Shown: positions 24,101 through 40,500, counted from the stretch's first letter. The stretch is DNA of 64,000 nt from Hofstenia miamia (GCA_004352715.1 SCFE01000079.1:1203517-1267516); one strand, 5' to 3'. Notes: generated from the letters alone by a model not told the origin. Translations and numbers: made by a program.

Positions 24101-27100
24101 TTCATGACAAAGCAGCGAAACTTGGAGGACTATAAGTTACATTTTGAATTAATACTAACAAGACTAGGAAACTGCCTCGTGCTATGCACGGGGATTTCAA
24201 TGGGCTGTATTAAATATTTAATAAATGAATAAACTTTAAACAAACCATATGTTGTGTCTTTAATATTTTAGGAACGAAATAAGTATAATAAATGTGATCA
24301 TCATACATTGGTAAAATGATTAATTAACCACTTAATATTATAAGCCCATTCAAAACATGGTAGCACCTCATGCAAAAGAGTGTATAGAATCGCAATAAAA
24401 TCGAGTCCGTTATTGTAGGGCGGTGACGTCAGGAAAATGACCAAAGTATCAAAAAATTGAAAAATGGCGCTAAAATTTGACAGGATCATAACTAAAATAT
24501 AGCTAAGTACAAGAATTGTATATCCAATTAATATGGGATATATAAACAACCATTTACAAAACAACTTATTGATCGCAGGATGAAATTAATAAAATATAGG
24601 TTTTATTCAATATAATGAATAATAATAAAATTGATATTTTTAGGAAATATAAAAAAATGAGGGCCACAACTTCTTTCTATTCAGAGATATAACATTACTT
24701 CTCAAAGGGGTGCTGAGAAAGTGTACAAATGTTAAAATGTAACTGTCAGTCAGATGCAGTCATTAAAAGACATAGATTACGACTAAAATTTGAAATGTAG
24801 AATAAATATAATGAGCATTTGCCATAGAACTTCAAACAAATATTTTTTGTTCTCAACATTTGTTTATTCAAAAATCAAAGCAATGCCACCCCTATATTGT
24901 TGACATCGAATATTACAACACGGGACGGAACGTTCGCAATAGTAACATTATCCTATGGAAGGGACGAGTTTCAACAGCATTAAAACACTTTATATAAATC
25001 ATAGAAAAACAAATTATACAACTAACCTTTGCGTGCAGCAGAACTCAGTGATACATCTACAAGGATTGCTGTATGTATAGTTAAGCCAACCATAGATAGA
25101 CGTCGCATATCTCACATAGTGCTTAATATTAGCCATGGTTTCATCTCCGGGTTTATACGAAGCACCATCTAGCAAAATTTGCCGCTCTTGTTTTTCAAGC
25201 AAGGATCGCTCGGCATATAACAGTGTTAAACCAGCAGCTATGTCACTTGGCACAAGATTTATATCGAGGTAGAACTCCTAAAAAATTCATTTAATTGATT
25301 ACTCAAAACTACTTTTGTGTAAGATATATTACAGTTGTTTACAAAAACTTCTACAAGTACATGCAATTTTATTAAATCTGTATTAATGATACCCATTAAC
25401 AACAATTTATATAGCCCTGAATATCCGGCAGGTGTAATCAGTAGTGTTGTGGGAAACCAAATTTTTTGGTTCCAGTACGATTCAATCTAACTGGCCTTGG
25501 TCCATCTCCGTGTCATACCAGTCCCATATACATTTTTTACTCCTATTGTCCCATGTGGTCTAAGAACAACTTCTTTTGTCAAAACTTTCGAAATTTGAAT
25601 TCTTATTTTCTTCATTTATGACCTCATAGGACTGAATTGTCCCTCAGAACCTTAGTAAAAACTTTGATGTTATCTAAATATTTAAATTAAATATATTTCT
25701 TCGATAGAAGAAACTCTTTGTTAGTGCACTACTAGTTGGAATTCACATGATGTATAGCGATTTATCGCATGCATGTTTAAAAAATAAATTTTGCCAATGA
25801 TATATTGAAATCCTAGAATACTATTTAAACACAATTTCTTAATTTACCATAACTGCAAAATGCTGAAAGAATATATACAGAAAATAAATAAATTTCAAAT
25901 TAAATCAATTACAAAACGTCATAGTAAAATTAGTTGCAAGCGGGTATTGAATTAATTCGACAGGTGTAGCTTATGTAAGTGTCAATAAAGAGAATTTGAA
26001 ATAACATTTCCAATTGAAATTGAGAAAGAGTAAGTTCTCACTACATTACATAATGAATATATAGTTTTTTTAAAAATGTTTACTGAGCAAAAGTAGATGC
26101 TCATATTTCGTCGAAAAATTGCATGGATGATTTGTCTAAAAAATAATTTTACCTGAATTCATGCATCACAATTAAATCAAAAATTATTTTAAAAAATGCA
26201 AAAATAATTTGGTTAAATATTCAGTAAATTTTGTAATAAACAGCGCGAGTTACATAATACAAATTTGTTTCACTTTTATTAAATCTGTTTATAAACACTA
26301 AATTGGTTTTAGTGTGCTTTTTACAATACAATGTGCACTTCAGAAATTAAATAAGGGCTGAGCCGGTCGAACCAGCTCGGGACCAGGTGAGATATAACTG
26401 AAGTTATATTTTCTTTTATATAATAGATTATGGATATCCAGCTGCAAATTGGTCGAAGTTTTAAGTCCTGACAGTTTATGCTGACTCAAGTTGCCCATGA
26501 GCCCAAGTCAAAGCAGTTGTGCGGACATCAAATCTAAATGTACTTAGGAGACTAAGTATTTCAGTGGGGCTGGAATAAACAAGATGAGACTTCTCTCAGA
26601 AAATACCATGCCCGGCCGATGCACAAAGTGGGAGACATTTATTGAGAAATCGTAAAAAAAATAATGCATAATATACATAGTCTTACATCTTATATAATGC
26701 TTGAGTTAAAATTTTGCATTTCTCCGCAAAGACACAACTTAATAAAACAATTTTTGATTTTTAGATGTTCCCAAACAATGCACAATTTAACACTCGAACT
26801 ATGTTATGGGGTAAAATTTAACCCTGGCTTTTTAGTGTCATTTTCGTACAGATTATGTTGATATTTTCTGACAATTAATACATTTTTATGATACAATCAT
26901 TAATAATAAAAAACACTTTTTTATGCACATATCGTGCCACAAGTAACATTTTCAGATTTTGGTCAATTTTGACCGCAAAGCATTATCAATGCAAATATTT
27001 TATCCCAGAGAATTTTGTATTGTACTTGCAGCATGTAAGTTATTCTCTATACAAAGTATTGTACATAAATGAGAATCCAGTGTCTTATGCATTCCAGAAG

Positions 27101-28505
27101 TCTCCTGATTTCACAACATTGTATATTGCACAGAGATTATACTTGTAATTCAAGTTAACCCCAAAACCCAGAAAAATGGAGTCCTTGAATTATTGATACG
27201 CTGAGTCTCAAATATACATTGGAAAGAATAACCAGGAAAAAGCCATTTACAATTTGCAATCACATACTAGATGTTACAGCACAAAATACATTGCTGCTGT
27301 TCAAGAAAAGAAACACCTCAATAATAATAATAAAATGCATTCTAAAAATCTCGCAATTGAGATAACCACCGTGAGGTCAAGATTATATCAGAAGAAACCA
27401 CAGTATGCATCTCTTATTTAACCTACAAACCTCATTGGAATTTCCCCAGCATTCAGGAAATGCCTACAGGTATATGTACCAAGAAACAAAAAGGCAAGTG
27501 CATTTTATGTAGCAGTTCAAATGGCATCAATCTTTAGTGTGGTAATTTTTGATGCAAGGAGGACCTAGTAACTGCCGTTCATTGCAAATCATGTTGCAAA
27601 TAAAAATTTTGGTGTTCTAGTTTAGGCCCAAAAATCAATATCAAGAAATTTGAATAATTTTAATTGCATACCACTGAGTGGAGGAAAACTAAATTGATTT
27701 GCTGTAAAATAAGTGTTGTGCGATAAATCAATTTGCAAGTTCATTACATGCTTTACAACAAAGTGAAATAGCGCGATTTAAACAAGAAGGCTTTAGTCAG
27801 CAATAAATCGTCATAGAGGGTTTTATAGATTAATAGGTTTTGATGTAAAACGTGTTTGAAATAGACACTTTCAATTTTTCTAATGATAAATCAACGTCGG
27901 GAATAAAATTTTTCAAAATCCTTGCAAGTTCTTTAATAGATCAACAACAGAATATGCAATAGTGAAATGTCAGACAAAACCTTCCTGACAGGGACTGATC
28001 ATAGATGCTTTTCTAGATGATAAAGAAACGTTAGAATTTATTATTTCATTGTCTCATTAATGTATTAACATAGCAAATTTCATACGCGCGAAATTGAAGA
28101 TATTTCTCAGATTATTAAATGAACCTAATTTCTTCCTATGTACTTCAGTCGATTTTTTATAGCATAGTTCGAGTGTTAAACGCGTATTTCTAAGTAAAAA
28201 TAGTTTTAAATTATTTATTGAACTAATTGCATAAATTTCTTTGTAGTTATATATTCAGTAACCAATTTTTTTGCTGTAACTTCACAATTGTTGAGTTTTC
28301 ACGTGCTCCAACCACTACAACATATAAATATGTATTTTTATCTATGACTTGCATGATATGCATACCTCACTAATTCGGTTTTTTATTTTACTTATACATC
28401 AAACTTCATTTTTTACTGTGACCCGACAATTGTTGGTTTCTTAAATGTTCCATGCATCATATCAATATGATCTTTTATCAATGCATTTCAATACGACATA
28501 TTACA

Positions 28506-28551
<46 letters not shown>

Positions 28552-31500
28552 CATTACATGTAAACAAATGATTTTTGTGTAATAACCAGACAATCGTCGG
28601 TTTTTCCAAAGCTTGCAATTTCTACATTTAATTCGAGATGTATTACACATTTTATTATTAGAATTTAATTTTATTTGATTTTGCAGTAAACCTGTATAAT
28701 ATATTGAAAAGATATTTGAAAATATTTTTTCGGTTTTTTATTTTTAATATTTTGAAGAAATTCACACTTAACGGTAACCGTGAAGTAAAATTATTGGTTG
28801 TAGAATAAAATTGTTCTTAACATCTATTGAAAGCGGTATAAGCTCTAAAAAACGTACTAATGCTTTGCAAAGCACAAACTCTATACAACCGGCATTGTAG
28901 CGCAGACCTTTATTCAGGTGGGAAACTGGTCTTTTTGACCTGCGCAAGATCCATGTCCGGGTAAAATGACATTTTACCCAACAGGACACGATCCGTGTAA
29001 CACTGATTCGTGACTCGATCTGATCAGAGAAAGGTTAGTAGAACAATACGAAAAAAATGTTCTTACATAAAATTATAACTAAAAATCAACAAAAAATACA
29101 AAAATAATAAGCCATAATTTTTTAAGAATTTGAAAATTAAATTGTTTCTTAAATTCGTTCGTGTTCTTCCCCTCTAAAAATAAGTTACCATCTATGAGTG
29201 ACACGTCTAATTTTTAATCCTACTCACGGCTCGGTAAGGGTTGGCCCGCTTCCTAAACTCGATTAAATTGCTCAGTGGTAATAAAATTTTGAAAATTAGT
29301 AAAACATAGGTATACAAGAAAATGGAAATAAATAATTGTATGTGTTATAACTATAATAGTGCGATACATTGCGTACGTGCAAGCTACACCAGCGAACACT
29401 GTTTAGCAAATCGATAATTCATATTTGAATACATTTTAAACATTAGCACAGCGTAGAAGCCTGGCTAAGAGACAAACAGTAAAATATTACATTTTCTTGG
29501 ACGAAACGTGTTTCTGACGAACACATTTCTTTAGCAGTGCTGCGAAATGCAGTTTTGCTTCGTTGAATTGTATAATTTAGCATTTAAATTATCAGGCAAG
29601 AAGAAATATTGATGCGTTTGAGTGGTAATTGTATACTCAATTGCGTGTGGTTTGGAATTATAAGAGAAAGGAAACTGGACAAAGTATTGTCATTAGGAGA
29701 AAGGAAGAATGTTGACCGCAATGTGAGTCACTAAAGATCTTGCTGTGAAAAGAGTATGGATGTCTAAATGCGGTTAGAATTAAGTAGAGAAGATATGGTT
29801 AAAAGAGCTTTTTCAAATGCACATTCACATTAAGCTGACAACTTTGAAATGTTAAGGCAAACTTCTTTGTTGTCTGTTCAATTCCGTTAGAAGAATTTTG
29901 CTATCAAGGTTGGCAAAAAACTATTTTTTTTAAAAAAAAACGTTTTAAACGTCTAAAACAGTCATTTATGAGTTTAGACAGACCTAGCTCAAGGTATGAA
30001 AATTTTGCTAAAATTACAATAGCAAACTTATCAACATTCAGTTTACGTTTCATACACGTAAACAAAACGCACATTTTGCCATTTTGTCGGTAAAATATCG
30101 GTTCTAAAAGTTCAAAAATTATTTACCAAACTTTCCTATATAAAATATAAAAAAACATTTTAAAGAAACACTGCAAAACAGTTGTTTTAAACACACCCTG
30201 CTTAAAACTTGCCAACTCAGTCTGGAATTAGATGAAATTAAATTAATTAAAACATGTGAAAATTATTTATGCAGAGCGAGGGTGATGTCTCGTACACTGT
30301 ACTTTTATAGATGCAGGAAAAAGGTACTATACGCCCTCAAAATACGAGGCTTCAGCTATGAATTCGCCCATTTGGGTTATTAAAAACATGAACCAAATAT
30401 AAACTATGCGTCTATTTCCGATTGAAAATCAGATTAATCGAATATTGAACTTCGACGAAGCTATTTTTTCATTTGAAATACAAAAACGAGATAATGTTAT
30501 TTTTTAAATGAATAGATTTTTATTGATTATCACATTCTCTGATATGGTCCTCCAGGGTTGGCATGTGTAAAACAAACTGTTGAAAACACCCCCTTTAGAA
30601 AACATAAATAACGTTTAATATCTTTGAAGGAACTTGTTTATGGTCCGTTTTACGCGATCTATTTTCAGATAACGCGTGTACTAACGACACTCTTTCGCTG
30701 TTCAATGGTACAATTTGACACGGAATTGCTCTTCGAATAATGCAAATCTGCGTAGACATCGAATCTATGTTCGAAGTTGCGCACATTGAGTTCAACCCAG
30801 GTACTTAGTGGAAGAGTAGATGGATAGTTCGCTGAACAGCGTGTCTCGTCCATTGGTTCATAACACTCCGAATGACATATGGAAAGTTAAGCACTCAATT
30901 TAGCAGAGAAATCATCCCATCTGGTATTCCTACGAACAATAACTTCTTTCACAAATAAAACGTTTTTTGTTAACATTTAGTCACAATATTTTTATTAAAT
31001 CTATAGAGTCCAGAGAAATAAACATAAAAAACGTTTTGAATGTATTTTCAGAAAATCACAAAACTAACAACGCGTTTCAAAAGTAGCGGTTATTGATCGG
31101 GATTCTCAAAGAATTGAAGGTTCCACCAAAATACTGCATTATGATTATAATTTTGAAACAAGTAGTAAAAGTAATACCAGCAGTTTGTTCATGTGCAAAG
31201 AAGTCGTGAGTTAATATTTGTGATATTTAACTGCTCAAATTCATTGGCAAAAAATCGTAAATACCCCTGCACCATGTGCCAATTTCGATACTGATGTAAA
31301 ACAATTTTAAAAAATAAAATCAATAAAATGCATGGTTCAAACTAACCACTTAAAGATAAAAGCTTTGAAGTTGACATTTTTCAATGCTGCTAACAAAATG
31401 TATAAAACCAGTAAAATTTAAGACTATGAAATAACGTCATAGTAATATTAACAGAACACCGCACTGCTTTGAGAGATTCTTGTGCTTTCCTATATAAACG

Positions 31501-34500
31501 CATGCGTCAGCTTAAGCATTCACTAGTTTTTATAGCAGGAATACACTAAAATAATTACCTACAATGCATGTCTCTTTCCCGTAATTTCAAATATAAAGGA
31601 GGTAACATGTGCAACTTTGATGAGTGGAGTGAATTAACAAGATGAATTTAACGAGAATTGCGGCCAGCTGTTACAAATTGTATATATATATATATATANN
31701 NNNNNNNNNNNNNNNNNNNNNNNNNNNNNNNNNNNNNNNNNNNNNNNNNNNNNNNNNNNNNNNNNNNNNNNNNNNNNNNNNNNNNNNNNNNNNNNNNNNN
31801 NNNNNNNNNNNNNNNNNNNNNNNNNNNNNNNNNNNNNNNNNNNNNNNNNNNNNNNNNNNNNNNNNNNNNNNNNNNNNNNNNNNNNNNNNNNNNNNNNNNN
31901 NNNNNNNNNNNNNNNNNNNNNNNNNNNNNNNNNNNNNNNNNNNNNNNNNNNNNNNNNNNNNNNNNNNNNNNNNNNNNNNNNNNNNNNNNNNNNNNNNNNN
32001 NNNNNNNNNNNNNNNNNNNNNNNNNNNNNNNNNNNNNNNNNNNNNNNNNNNNNNNNNNNNNNNNNNNNNNNNNNNNNNNNNNNNNNNNNNNNNNNNNNNN
32101 NNNNNNNNNNNNNNNNNNNNNNNNNNNNNNNNNNNNNNNNNNNNNNNNNNNNNNNNNNNNNNNNNNNNNNNNNNNNNNNNNNNNNNNNNNNNNNNNNNNN
32201 NNNNNNNNNNNNNNNNNNNNNNGAGAATCGCCTTTTTGGGGTTTAAAATTGAGGAGAATGCAAAATTTTCGAATTTTTTCAGTTAGTGTATTTAAGCACC
32301 CTCTCAACAATATATCCTACTTGATTAATGGGTCTAAAAATTTATAATGAAAAAAACAAATTTTTTTGCTGGTTTTCACAAATATTCGTCGTTTATAAAT
32401 TACAAACGGCGAATATATATATATATATATATATATAAGCATATAAGTAAAATTTGTAAAAAACACTTCGTTAAACTTCGCATTTCTAAGGGGATTTTCG
32501 CCAAAGTCGGAGCAAATATTGCGATTCCTTTGATAAAACCCTCCTAAAAATTTTTCCTTATAACATTATCCTAAACTTGCATGCACAAACGTTTGATGTG
32601 TATTCTATGTTACTGCACTGCAGTATCTAGACAGTTAGTTTCACGTAAAGCAAACAGTGAGCAAAGCTAACACAAACACAACTACAACAATATGAATGAG
32701 GTGAGGAAAATCAAAGGAGAAGTCAAGCAGTGCGTCAGTTCAACACTAGAGATGAATAATAGCTTTTTTATTAGTTAGTATCGACTGTTCATTTTACGCT
32801 AAATACATACGCGGTTCAAGGTCTTAATAACACCTCATACTTGGAATCGTTCAATCAATTAATTGATGCCAATTAACTGCAAATAATTGAACAGCAATAA
32901 ATTTCTGATGACCCTGATTGAAACTGCATTATACATAAATGACTAGCGATTTCTTGATAAAGCTACGGATCGGCATTAGTGGCGTAACAACGAAGGAGCC
33001 ATCAACCGTGAGAATGGGGTGACGTGTCAGATACTGTTGCATACTGTTTTGTAATTAATGTTTTATCTGTATTAATCACGTTTTTCTATGATTCTTACCC
33101 ATTCTTAAAATGTACATGTAATAAAGGCAAAGACAATTTCAGTGTCAGAATGTAGGGCGCAGTGAAATAACGCTAATTATTGTTAATAATTGTAAGAGAA
33201 GTAATTTCAATGACAACATGCCCAAAAATCCACTACTCTAATAAGTTAGGATTTGAGCCCCTGAGGCTGGTGGTTACGAGTTTTTTGTTGTCCAATACAT
33301 TACCTGGGCTCAGCATTTCCTTTGAGATCATATATACACTTGTTCATTTATGGTTTTGTTATTTGGTACTTATACCTGGAACCATCAGAACAGAATGGAG
33401 ACACAAACTAAATACAAGCAGTGATGTTGGCATAAATTTGGTGTCCCGCCACAGATGCTTTATTAAAATAGAAAGACACCATTATACAAGGATCTGAATC
33501 TTAAAAGAAAATCGATGATGTTGATAAGGCGTTAATTAAGCCTAATGTTCGTATTCATAATAGGGAGGCTGAAAAAGCAGGTTTTTCCTTTTCTTTCCAA
33601 AATGGCTTTTTTTCAAGTTGGATTTCAGACAATTTCTTAGTCAGTTTCACAAATATAATAATAACTGATGCCAAATTCCTTATGCCTTCAATATGAGTAG
33701 TTACACAACTCCATAAATGGGGAACATAAAAAAGTTGACTTTCTGCCAAATACCTCTGATGTTAGAAAAAACAATACATTTTTATAATTCGGATAAACGT
33801 AATAAGTTCCACTTGATGTGGTTAGTGATGATGATAATATTGGGGCATTCATAAAAATTGCTGCTCAATCGACCATAATTCTAAATCAATTTGAAAGCGT
33901 AAATTTAAAAGTATTTAGAGTGTTTCTTTAACCAAGCCTATGTGAAACTAAATACAGATAGCAGGCTTTTCCCTAAATTTAAACTAGTACATTTCTAGGA
34001 AGAACGAAAATCTCAACATCACATCACACAAAAACGGTTAGAAAAGTGTGGAGAAAATCTCTAGTAAACCATATCATTTATACTTAAATATTATAACTAT
34101 TCCACCAATGCAATCTGATGGAAAAGGTGAGAACAGATGTAAAAATGAAATTTTAGCACAAAAAAGAAACAGTGAACCAATTGCTAGTCAAAAACGCTAA
34201 ATTGTGCAATACCAACTCCAAAACGAAAGGATGTAAACGAAAGTCCCAATTAATACATTGGATTGACAATTACATAATGGTTGAAAACATAATTGCATGC
34301 TATATTCATTACCAATTTAAAGGAATCACACACAGCAGTGAAATGAAATTATAAATCTAGTAATATAAACGTTTATACTCAATGTTTTACTACAGACTAC
34401 TCTTTGGATTTGCTCGCACATAATAATAAGTTTTACTTGATAGCCTTAAAGTATACAAGTATGTATAAATGTAAAAACTATTTACTTGAAGAAGTCTAGC

Positions 34501-37500
34501 TATGTCTAAGAAAGATGACATTTCATCACTACGAGCCAAAAACCCAATGGCCTTCATGCGGAGATTCCATATACGCGTGGCATAACTGTTTTCATCCAAA
34601 TAATCAGCTGGATCGTCACTAGGTTGTGTGGTACCAAGAGGATCAAACAACAATAGGACAAGAACTACAAAAGCAAACAAAAGTATCCACGATGCACCGA
34701 TCATGACACGTAAAGCTATGACTACCTAAAACCACATAATAAACAAGTTTGTAGTCATAATTTCCACACTGCAGTAACAGCAGTGTCCTACTTTATTTAA
34801 GAATTTTTCAGTTCTTCGGACTGCTTAGATATTCTAAAAATTCGGGTCCCCATTTGCAATAGATTTTCCACATAAAACTTCAAATGATGAAGATTTTAGA
34901 AAACGCCTAAATTACTAAACTGCAAGTATAATACCAAATTATGCATAAGAAAAGTATCCTAAAAAACTGCACGATAAAAAATGAACAAGTACGAACGAGT
35001 GACAACTTTACTGTGAATACACCGCCAAAATTGATACTTAGCAGTACACTTCATTCCATTTTTTAATACATTAAGACAAACTATAATCAAAATGCACCTT
35101 GCCATTAATCAATCACGACATCACTACTGTGGACTATTAAGAATCAGTTGAACCCAACCTAGATCTGCAAGTGTTATTAAAATAGAATAATTCCATATGA
35201 CGCTCAACATTAAAATATTTACCAACCCCAAAAAGGTACAAAAATCATTGAAGAAATAAATAATTAATGACCAAAGTTTACTCACAGGATGTGTGGAATC
35301 CAAGTGGATCTGCAATGCCAAATAGGATCCCAAAGTAATAATTAACACCTCAACAGGAAAGAGAAAGACACGAACTTTAATAAGGGTAGGAACCCACTTT
35401 CGTGCTTCTTCATTCATGATGGCACCTTTGAGACTAAATGCATTTAAGTAAATCATAATATGATTAATCGAAAATACATTGAAAATCGATGCACTAATAT
35501 ACGGCACCTTTGAGACTAAATGCATTTAAGTAAATCATAATATGATTAATCGAAAATACATTGAAAATCGATGCACTAATATACGGCACCTTTGAGACTA
35601 AATGCATTTAAGTAAATCATAATATGATTAATCGAAAATACATTGAAAATCGATGCACTAATATACGGCACCTTTGAGACTAAATGCATTTAAGTAAATC
35701 ACACAGTCAACTCATAATATGATTAATCGAAAATACATTGAAAATCGGTCGCAGGTTTTTAGTCGATATTTAATGATCAATTTAAAATGACAAATTCAAT
35801 AATAAATGACAACAATATTTTATCAGAAAAATAATGAAATATTTGAAAATTGTAAATAATAATCACAAATTGTTGACATTTTCTCAAGTGCAAAGTACTT
35901 GAACCTGTCACTGACCATTTAACTTAGTGTCAGGATCCATCTTGTGTTTGAAGCTGACAAAGAAGATCCAAATTCATTTACTTTCACTTTTGCTATCTAA
36001 TTCTTATAGTTGTTTGATCCATGATTATAATTAGCACCTTATGCCTAATGTTAATCGATAAATATAAGAAATGTATTTAACAACTGTCTCTAAGCATGGC
36101 TTGTGGTATTGTAGTATGAACAGTTAAGAATTAAATTTCTCCTTTCGATTTTTATCATTTACATTTCAGTGGGAATGCAAACAACATTCATGAATACAAA
36201 TTAGGCGTTTCAGGCTTGTTCAATGAACTTAAAAAAATTAAATTACATAATCCAATAAATGAATGGACTGTAAATCACTATAAAAAACTAAAAAGACTAG
36301 ATGTCATTTTCAAGAAAATTTTGCGTGTTTGCTGCATTGCACTTTCTAACATGGGAGGTTATATTTTGCAAAAGTTAAAAGGCTATCCTAAAATAAAGCT
36401 TATGTTCATCAGAAAATAACAAAAGAGAAATATTAGAAATTATGAAAAAAAAATCTAAAAGTTTGTTAAGCCACTCAGCATTTTCAATATTCTCATATCT
36501 TATATAATTTCTAACACACATACTAATTTTATTGTTTTATTAAGCTTCCCCTCAAATGTATTTTACAGGAAGAAAATTGATTATTTATATTACTATTATA
36601 TTTATTAATAAAGTTGGCAGATTATTTATTACATTCGTAATATGACAAGGTAAACAAAACAAGTTTATTGATGTTGGCATTTTGCACTTCGACCGTTAGA
36701 ATTTGGATTAATTATCATTGGCAGTAACTAAATGGGGGGAGGGGGGATATATTAAAACACTTGTACAAAAAGATTTAGAAAATTCAGTGAGGGAATGGGA
36801 ATGCGAATCAGATTATTGTAATGGTACCGCACATAAAACTGAAACAAAGCATTTGCTATTTTGCACTGCTAATCGTTAATTTTTAACCTGCAGTAGTTTT
36901 TATCCAGTATGAAAATAAACAATTGCAATAAAATCTACATCCAAACTAAGGCCTCTAAAGATCAAAGGTGATTAGCAAAAATACATAGTCTTATAAAAAA
37001 TTATTGGAACATATTTTTAAATCAAATGAGATTCAAGGTTTTTTAACTTTCTGGAAGAGTGTCCACAACAAACATATATTCGATTGAAAATGGCTGTGGA
37101 GTGTCACAAGGGGTTGGAAATTTTATCTGTATTATAACTAAAAATTATTAATTAATGATTTAACTAATCCCACTCAACCGCCCAAAACTTTGAGACTCAT
37201 ACACATGAAGCCTCTATGAAACCCATCTCTGCTGGATGATTTCTACAAAATGTGGTGTTTTTTAAGCTTAGTAGGGAAATGAAACCGTGAAGTAAATATT
37301 CATAATGACATACTAGGATGCATTCATACATTGCATAGGTGTTCATAATGTAAAAAACAATTTAAAACGAGAAATTGCTATACACCATTGAATGGAAAAA
37401 GAATATTTTATGAATAAGTTTCTATTATAATTTTTAAATTCAATCAGCATTGGTAGTTAAATTGCTTGTTTTAAATGTGACAAATGCTTGCATTTAAGAC

Positions 37501-40500
37501 ACTGAGAGACCGTCATCTCAAACGAAATTAATGGTGCATATAAAAATAATGCATAGTTGTTTTGAAATAGACTGAGTTGAAAGTTTTCTAACGAAAGAGG
37601 AACATTATCTAAAGAGAATGTGAAAATAAAGACTTATGTCCAATTGCACGCAACGCTTTTCCTAATGTATGAAACTGTGGTTGATTTGCATTAGCTCAAA
37701 ATCCATAAGCGGTTTCTGAAAATGTAAAATCTCAAAACTTATTACAATTAATTGAAATTCGACAATAGCGTAAAAATTAATGTTAATTGATTACTGAAGA
37801 GCAAATATTTTTTTACAACTGAGGGTTTAAGGAACCAAATTATGTTTTCATAGATCTCTTGAGTAGGTGAAAATTTGAAATTCATATGAGGGGGTTGAAA
37901 AATTAGGCTTGTGGTTGCAATATGTCTTTAAAGCTATAACTTACTAAAGGAATTTAGCTATTTCTGTAAAGATTCTTCCAGTGCATAGTAAACAACAACC
38001 ATTCGACTGACCCGCCCTACGTGCGAGTTCTACACCAGATTATTACATTTTAACTACCCCTATCCGTTAATACCGGATATGAGTGGATAAAGTTGAACTT
38101 TTCATTCCACTTCATGTCTATTACAAATATACTGATGTAAGAAGAAAGGCAGTGTATTTGGTAATCTCTATGAAGGAATGTCATGTTAGAGGCCGACAAT
38201 GTTGTGGAAATAAAGCTTAAATTTTATTAGTATACAGTGTAGTGAAAGAATAGTTGCTTAGAAAATGTAAAAACATGATGTACTAATACACCGTTTGTTT
38301 CTTAAAATTCAAAGAAATTGACTAGGAATTTCAAGTTTGGAAAACTATTTTGTATTGACACATCTCTCGCACTTTTCAGTGGTGATTGATGATACTTGCA
38401 TAAAAACTAAAGAATAATCATTTGACTTTATGATGATTAGATTAAATATCTAACCGGAAATTTATGCGTCATATATATTTACGTTTGTTATGCAAATATG
38501 AATGAATATTAGCATAGAATGTACTGTACACGAACTTAAGTTTAAACTGTTTTAACAATTGCCAATGCATATTTAAAGCTGTTAGTAAAATACATCAAAA
38601 TTGAAATTTTAAGAACCTCCACATGAAATCAAGTATTGGCTGGCATCATCTTTTGGAAGGAAAAATGCTATTTCTTTCATATCACCAAAATTAACTTTTA
38701 TAAATGGGGTACTTTGATTTAGGTTAGAATAGCATTCCAATACGAAATTTATAAATGAAATATTATGAAACAAGTAAAATAACTCGATATCAGATGTACT
38801 GATGTTAATATATCAAACTGATTTAATCTAATAATAATGCATTATTCAGTTCTACATACACGCGTTTTTATGAATTTGAGAAGCATTGTTAAGTTATGTG
38901 GAGAGAACATAGCATTTTAAGAAATTTGAAATAACTTGTTAAATAAATTTGTGTTTGTTGAACGAAGAGGTTTTTTTATTAAAATAATGGGATTAATCAT
39001 TTTTATATTCGAGCAAGTCTAGCTTACAAGATGAGCACGATCGAAAGCCCAATAATATCTCACAAGTACAGATTCAGAGCTAAATTTTGACACTATCTGG
39101 CCCTGGAGCGTTTTCTTCACTAAAGCGAATTTATCGATGAAGATAGCAATAAAAATAATAACTTTTTCTAGAATATTATGTGTGTAACTAGACAAATATT
39201 AAATACGTGATTGCCAACAAATTCCAGGAAAAGTAAAAAATTAGAGGCAAACTTCTTTGAAAGTATAGATTGGGCTAAGTAATGCTCGGGGGTGGAATAC
39301 GCAGACTTAACTATTCTAGTTAATTAAAATATATGTGGTCAGTGTACGGACAAATGCATGTGTAGATATCCAATGCGAAGTAGTGGTTCCATGAAGTTAT
39401 ATTATCGTATTCCCCATTTTTTTACAAAATAAAATTTATGCAGTTATCAATTAACATATAGCCTATAGGGCTAGAGATAAAAAATTTAAAATAATAATTT
39501 CAAAAAACTTTTCCAGCATAATTTTTGCAAAAATTCTGAAACGCAAAAAACCGGAAGAGTAGTTATACCCCAAAAAATAACATTTTTTTGCTGACAAACG
39601 AGTTAAAACCCAGGTGGTAATGATGTCATGCCACTATTTGTGGTAAAATATTTATTGGAAAAAACCTAAAATGGCGTGAGAAAACTGCCGCCTGATTCCA
39701 TATTATTAACATAGTACAATGCGTCTATAACGAACATGCAGGGGGATGCGAACAATGTTCGTTAAAGGCGCATTTCGCTACAGAACCACATGAGACTGAC
39801 TTCGTTGAAGTGAATGTAAAAACGATGAGAACCTTTAATAAGTTTTAATGAACTTAAAATGCCATTCACATAACTAAAACAGATTAGTAACAAAAATCAT
39901 CACGGCAGGTAACACATATTACACATTGCAATACACAATTATATTACGTTTTACAACGCAAAATTCAACACATTCGTAAAAATTTGTTCGTTTTAAGCGA
40001 TTTATACCTCAACCTATTGAGCTCAGGTGTAAACTTTGGGAAATGCTCTATGCGCCTTCCGTGTTTAGCCGGCATGACCAGATCCCTGGTCCCCTTAAAA
40101 TTTCTAAGCAGTAAAAAATCAGCGATATTTGTCTGTCTAAAATAATTTGAAATTCTTAATAAATATATATAGTTTTTAATGCAAAAACATGATTACACCC
40201 CATTTTCCAAAAGAAATTTCAAAAATTCCATCGAAACCTTTAGAAAAGAGTCGCAAAAACCTAAACAGGAAAACCTATCGAATAATATTTATATGAAAAA
40301 TATCAAATAACAAAAAGATACCAATATTTGGAATTTTGGTTAGATATTTTTAATAAAGTTCGTTATATATGAATTCTGACGAAATTGGGAGAAAACGTAT
40401 TCGCTATAAGAATAGCTCGTTATAAAGTCATTCGTTGTAGACTTACAATACAATAGCCTTAAAATGCCTACTGATATCCATAACGTAAATAATGCATATT

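Noticed and set aside
35421-35747. CRISPR-like array
   Set aside because: Units are directly abutting 82-bp tandems with no unique spacers, in a eukaryotic intron.
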